From positions 1 to 24,088 of the forward strand of contig CAZBWE010000033.1 of NCBI GenBank assembly GCA_964495465.1: DNA of 24,088 nucleotides, written 5' to 3'. This DNA is from CAZBWE01 sp964495465. Its GTDB lineage: Bacteria; Planctomycetota; Phycisphaerae; Sedimentisphaerales; Anaerobacaceae. Both the position numbers and the translations under genes were made by a program. The notes beneath the pieces are model-generated. The model was not told where the DNA came from. It was given only the letters and a program-made list of their open reading frames with translations, and searched no databases. How positions within the stretch are numbered: position 1 is the stretch's first letter; every line of letters starts with the position of its first letter. Below are positions 21,961 through 24,088 of this stretch, piece by piece.

Positions 21961-22045
21961 TCCGCGGTTAAAATAATTAGTGATAATTCGTGTATATTCG
22001 TGGTTAGATTTTCCGTGTAATCCGCGTCAATCCGTGGTTAAAAAA
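21961..22045. repeat. CGTGGTTA / TCCGTGT degenerate repeats
   Basis: The words ATTCGTGTATATTCGTGGTTA-like and TCCGTGTAATCCGCGTCAAT-like, ending TCCGTGGTTAAAA, form four to five degenerate copies. No gene or regulatory signal is seen between apt and the terminator at 22063 apart from these repeats. Confidence 0.55.
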
Positions 22046-22062
22046 TAATCATGTCCAAATCT

Positions 22063-22096
22063 AAAAAACAAGGGTTCAGGCAATGACCTGAACCCC
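22063..22096 (-). terminator. Intrinsic terminator of the minus-strand PEP-CTERM gene
   Basis: On the minus strand GGGTTCAGG (22095-22087) pairs perfectly with CCTGAACCC (22080-22072) over a six-base loop, followed by TTGTTTTTT. It lies about 45 bases after the final stop codon (22142) of the interrupted gene. Confidence 0.85.
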
Positions 22097-22141
22097 GTCT
22101 CCCCATTGAGCGTAATTCAAAGTTTGCACGGTTCGGCTGAC

Positions 22142-22771
22142 TTAGATTCTTTTTCTCGTGAGCAAAGCCATACCACACAGACCAAGCAGCGTTATCGTAG
22201 CTGGCTCTGGGATACAGCAGGTCTCGACCGTTATATAATTTACCAGACCACCCGTGCCTGTGAGATTGAGGCAGATTTTTCCCTTGTTGGGATTGGGTTC
22301 GATATACCAGTCAATAGTCAGTTTTTTCTATTGGGTGTCCCCGACAGATGATATGTCCCGGTAAGTTTCCTGCACTATGCTGTTATCAACGGGGCTTGGC
22401 GTTATCCTGGCCCACTGCAGGATGTTTTGGAATTCCATCTCGAGGTGGATTTCCTTGTAGGTATTGGGAATCGGTTGGTTAGGAATTGTCAACGTGATTT
22501 GCAGCGGCTCTCCTGTCCAGACACCCTGCTTGCCATCTACTACATCCAGCCAGCCAAAGTAGTCGGGGGGAGTCTGAGTCGTGCTGAGCTCAGCCGTTGG
22601 TGTGCCGTAGATGTTGTTGTAATATTCCGGTGAAGTGGGATTGGTTAGTGTATCGAAGTTCCAGGTTTGAAGGGTGTATGCACCTGTGCATTCTGGTTTA
22701 TAGCAGGCCGACGCGGTACTTGTGATAAAAACGGCGGCTAAACAAATAATAGAAATACTTAATCTGCTCAT
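22142..22771 (-). pseudogene. PEP-CTERM protein gene interrupted by in-frame TAG
   Basis: The first 147 codons encode a signal peptide (MSRLSISIICLAAVFITSTASA) and a secreted domain of unknown family. TAG at 22328-22330 then stops the frame. Without any frameshift, translation past it continues KKLTIDWYIEPNPNKGKICL, a beta-rich stretch, and ends IPEPATITLLGLCGMALLTRKR, a perfect PEP-CTERM sorting tail, then TAA at 22142-22144. So a single nonsense codon separates the domain from its membrane/sorting anchor. The RBS (GGAGGAGAT before the ATG) and terminator are intact, suggesting a recent change, a sequencing error, or read-through. As read, a shorter secreted, unanchored protein would be made. 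Confidence 0.85.
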
Positions 22772-22870
22772 TTTATCTCCTCCATGAGTCTAACGAACAA
22801 TTCGTAGCTGTTAATTCTGTGACACTATTGTTAAAACGATAATTGAATGATTGGAAAATACATGGTTTGT

Positions 22871-22879
22871 TTATTTCAT
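22871..22879 (-). other. Minimal ORF (ATG AAA TAA) with strong RBS in the upstream region
   Basis: On the minus strand GGAGGATAAAT is followed immediately by ATG AAA TAA, about 100 bases upstream of the interrupted PEP-CTERM gene. A two-codon ORF with a near-perfect RBS could be a leader that holds ribosomes, or simply a remnant of a gene start. A weak promoter (TTGCTT, 17 bases, TAAATA) precedes it near 22955-22927. The rest of 22772-23180 is AT-rich with nothing I can identify. Confidence 0.3.
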
Positions 22880-23183
22880 ATTTATCCTCCAAAATCTAAC
22901 CCAACACTCCATTAATTTGAACCGCTGGGTATTTACACGAAAATGGGCCGAAAAGCAAGTCTTTTTTTGTCTTATAGTCCGAAAAAATCCGCATTATAAC
23001 CACGTTTTTCCCATAACTATAAAAACGACAAGGGGTTATTCTCGGGAAAATTTTTTTATCCTTTTGCAGAAAACTTTTGATAATACACCTTTTTTCGCAC
23101 ATTCTTCCTGGTTTATTTCGATTTGAGAACTTTTGTTGGCCTTCAAAGACCGGACGTAGGGTATAAAATTTTTAAGAATTATG

Positions 23184-23220
23184 TTGCATATATATGCATA
23201 ATATGATATAATACTGCATA
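23184..23220 (+). promoter_or_regulatory. Strong promoter with TGCATA repeats for the HTH-ClpN gene
   Basis: TTGCAT (23184-23189), 17 bases, TATAAT (23207-23212). TGCATA occurs three times (23185, 23195, 23215), and the first two form the perfect palindrome TGCATATATATGCA (23185-23198) over the spacer. A DNA-binding protein on these sites would block RNA polymerase; the gene itself encodes a HTH protein, so autoregulation is plausible. Confidence 0.65.
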
Positions 23221-23239
23221 TTGGTAAGGGTATTACGCT

Positions 23240-23944
23240 ATGCAATTAATGTCAATAGAGGATTTGGCGATTTATCTGGGCGATTCGAAGCGGACAATTT
23301 ACAAGTATATCGCCAGCGGAGATTGTCCGCCTTGTATCCGGATAAGCGCCAAGAATATAAAGTTTGACCGGGCTGATGTAGATGCCTGGCTGGAATCTAA
23401 AAAAGTCTATGCTGGGCCGGGAGGTAAAAAAATGAGTGATATTACATTTGTTGAGCGTGCTAAGGCTACACTTAAGAACGCAATCGGCAAGAGCAAGCTG
23501 CCTTGGACGCCACGTGCGCAAGCGGTTTTGGAAGGGGCGCAAAAACAAGCTCGCAAGGATGGATCTGACTTTGTTCGCACGGAGCACATCTTGTTTGGTA
23601 TTATGTCCGTGAAGGATTGTCTTGGCGCAAAAATTCTTGAGAATCTTGGGGTGACAATATCCAGGTATTATCAACGCTATGAGCAGTTGTGCAATACTTC
23701 GGACGAAAAAGATGCAGGCAAAGCCGGACTCTCTGAGGACATCGATAAGGTTATTCAATACGCCTGTGAGCAGGCTACCCAGTGGGGTCACACGTATATA
23801 GGGGCAGAGCATCTGCTTGTCGGCATACTCCTTACCGGTACAGGCATCGGATTCCGGATATTGACTGACCTTGGTGTTACTCTGGAGAAGGTGCGTGAAG
23901 AGACAGCGAAATTGATTGTTTGCCGTTCGGAATTGCATCAATAG
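23240..23944 (+). CDS. Excisionase-type HTH fused to double Clp N-domain
   Basis: A 234-residue protein. Residues 4-55 form a MerR/excisionase-like helix-turn-helix (MSIEDLAIYLGDSKRTIYKYI, then R-I-S-A-K-N-I-K-F-D-R-A-D-V-D-A-W-L). Residues about 88-142 and 163-225 are the two repeats of the ClpA/ClpC N-terminal domain (P-R-A-Q-A-V-L-E-G-A, R-T-E-H-I-L-F-G-I, then G-A-E-H-L-L-V-G-I-L). No AAA+ ATPase module follows, so it is not a Clp unfoldase. Clp N-domains bind substrates, adaptors and, in ClpC, phospho-arginine; here one is joined to a DNA-binding head, suggesting a regulator that senses protein quality or a Clp adaptor. Residue 65 is an ATG (23432) with GGGAGGT seven bases before it, so a HTH-less product may also be made. 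Confidence 0.85.
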   Translation: MQLMSIEDLAIYLGDSKRTIYKYIASGDCPPCIRISAKNIKFDRADVDAWLESKKVYAGPGGKKMSDITFVERAKATLKNAIGKSKLPWTPRAQAVLEGAQKQARKDGSDFVRTEHILFGIMSVKDCLGAKILENLGVTISRYYQRYEQLCNTSDEKDAGKAGLSEDIDKVIQYACEQATQWGHTYIGAEHLLVGILLTGTGIGFRILTDLGVTLEKVREETAKLIVCRSELHQ

Positions 23945-23972
23945 TCTCTCCGAAACATAAGGGAAGGAAAAA

Positions 23973-24088
23973 ATGAATACGAACGTTTTGGCCTGGACGC
24001 CGGGATGGATGGAACTGCTCGTTATATTTTTTGTTTTCATAGTTCCGGTTCTTTTGATTGTTCTTTTTGCTGTATTTATTCTGCGAAG
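23973..24088 (+). CDS. Small membrane protein, 3' end outside window
   Basis: The ATG at 23973 follows GGGAAGGAAA, and 38 codons are visible before the window ends. They encode a short N-terminus (MNTNVLAWTPGWMELLV) and one long hydrophobic helix (IFFVFIVPVLLIVLFAVFIL) ending in arginine. It starts 28 bases after the HTH-ClpN gene on the same strand, so it probably belongs to that operon. Short helix-plus-basic proteins of this kind include TatA-like and phage-shock-like proteins, but the visible part does not allow a family assignment. Confidence 0.7.
   Translation, partial: MNTNVLAWTPGWMELLVIFFVFIVPVLLIVLFAVFILR

Noticed and set aside
21866..22045. CRISPR or replication-origin iterons
   Set aside because: Units are degenerate and short, without spacers; no rep, dnaA or DnaA-box cluster is nearby.
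22328..22330. Reassignment of TAG as a sense codon in this genome
   Set aside because: rpsA, apt, the HTH-ClpN gene and the six-helix membrane protein gene end in TAG, in the case of rpsA and apt at the length expected for the family, so TAG is a normal stop here.
22106..22351. Plus-strand frame over the PEP-CTERM tail
   Set aside because: It is antisense to the clear PEP-CTERM coding sequence and its terminator side, without RBS.
23973..24088. TatA protein
   Set aside because: The visible helix lacks the glycine/phenylalanine hinge and amphipathic helix of TatA, and the gene is cut off by the window end.

Overview
This window looks like a chromosomal segment of a Planctomycetota bacterium, probably close to Phycisphaerae/Sedimentisphaerales. 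That is an inference. It rests on two secreted proteins with PEP-CTERM sorting tails (one LamG-like), a secreted DUF1080-type protein, a YacL-like PIN-TRAM membrane protein, and intergenic spaces rich in short palindromic repeats. I found no tRNA, rRNA, CRISPR array, transposase or integrase gene.

Layout. 1-2800: the end of an unrecognised conserved gene, a repeat-rich spacer, a small membrane protein, and a minus-strand stretch mixing gene remnants (an FN3 tail and a small ORF with an amber stop) with an intact DUF4258/DUF2283 pair and an acylphosphatase. 2800-11400: plus-strand housekeeping block with a GAF-PP2C phosphatase, cmk, plsC, two secreted-protein genes (DUF1080, DUF4056-like), ispH and rpsA. 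The cmk-plsC-ispH-rpsA order is an old conserved cluster, here split by the two secreted-protein genes. 11400-13190: a LamG PEP-CTERM protein with a strong promoter, a leader of about 430 nt and a textbook terminator. 13270-17350: PIN-TRAM protein, a minus-strand pair (ispG, a six-helix membrane protein) and an alpha/beta hydrolase.

17380-20080 is a self-contained ECF sigma regulon. A sigma factor and its probable membrane anti-sigma run rightward. A truncated DUF4097 protein, a DUF4097 lipoprotein and a DUF6249-like membrane protein run leftward. Both arms start at near-identical promoters (TGAAAC, 17 bp, CGACTAAT), which fits control of both arms by this sigma. 20330-21790: a group-1-like sigma-70 factor whose expected start codon reads ATA, then apt. 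21790-22100: dense degenerate repeats. 22140-22771: a second PEP-CTERM gene broken by one in-frame amber codon but keeping its RBS and terminator. 23184-24088: a strong promoter with TGCATA repeats drives a fusion of an excisionase-type HTH to two Clp N-domain repeats, with a second strong RBS inside the gene; a small membrane protein follows.

The most novel points are the HTH-ClpN fusion with a possible internal start, the twin-promoter ECF/DUF4097 regulon, the ATA start of the sigma-70 gene, the amber-interrupted PEP-CTERM gene and a possible c-di-GMP-I-like leader ahead of the DUF4056-like gene.
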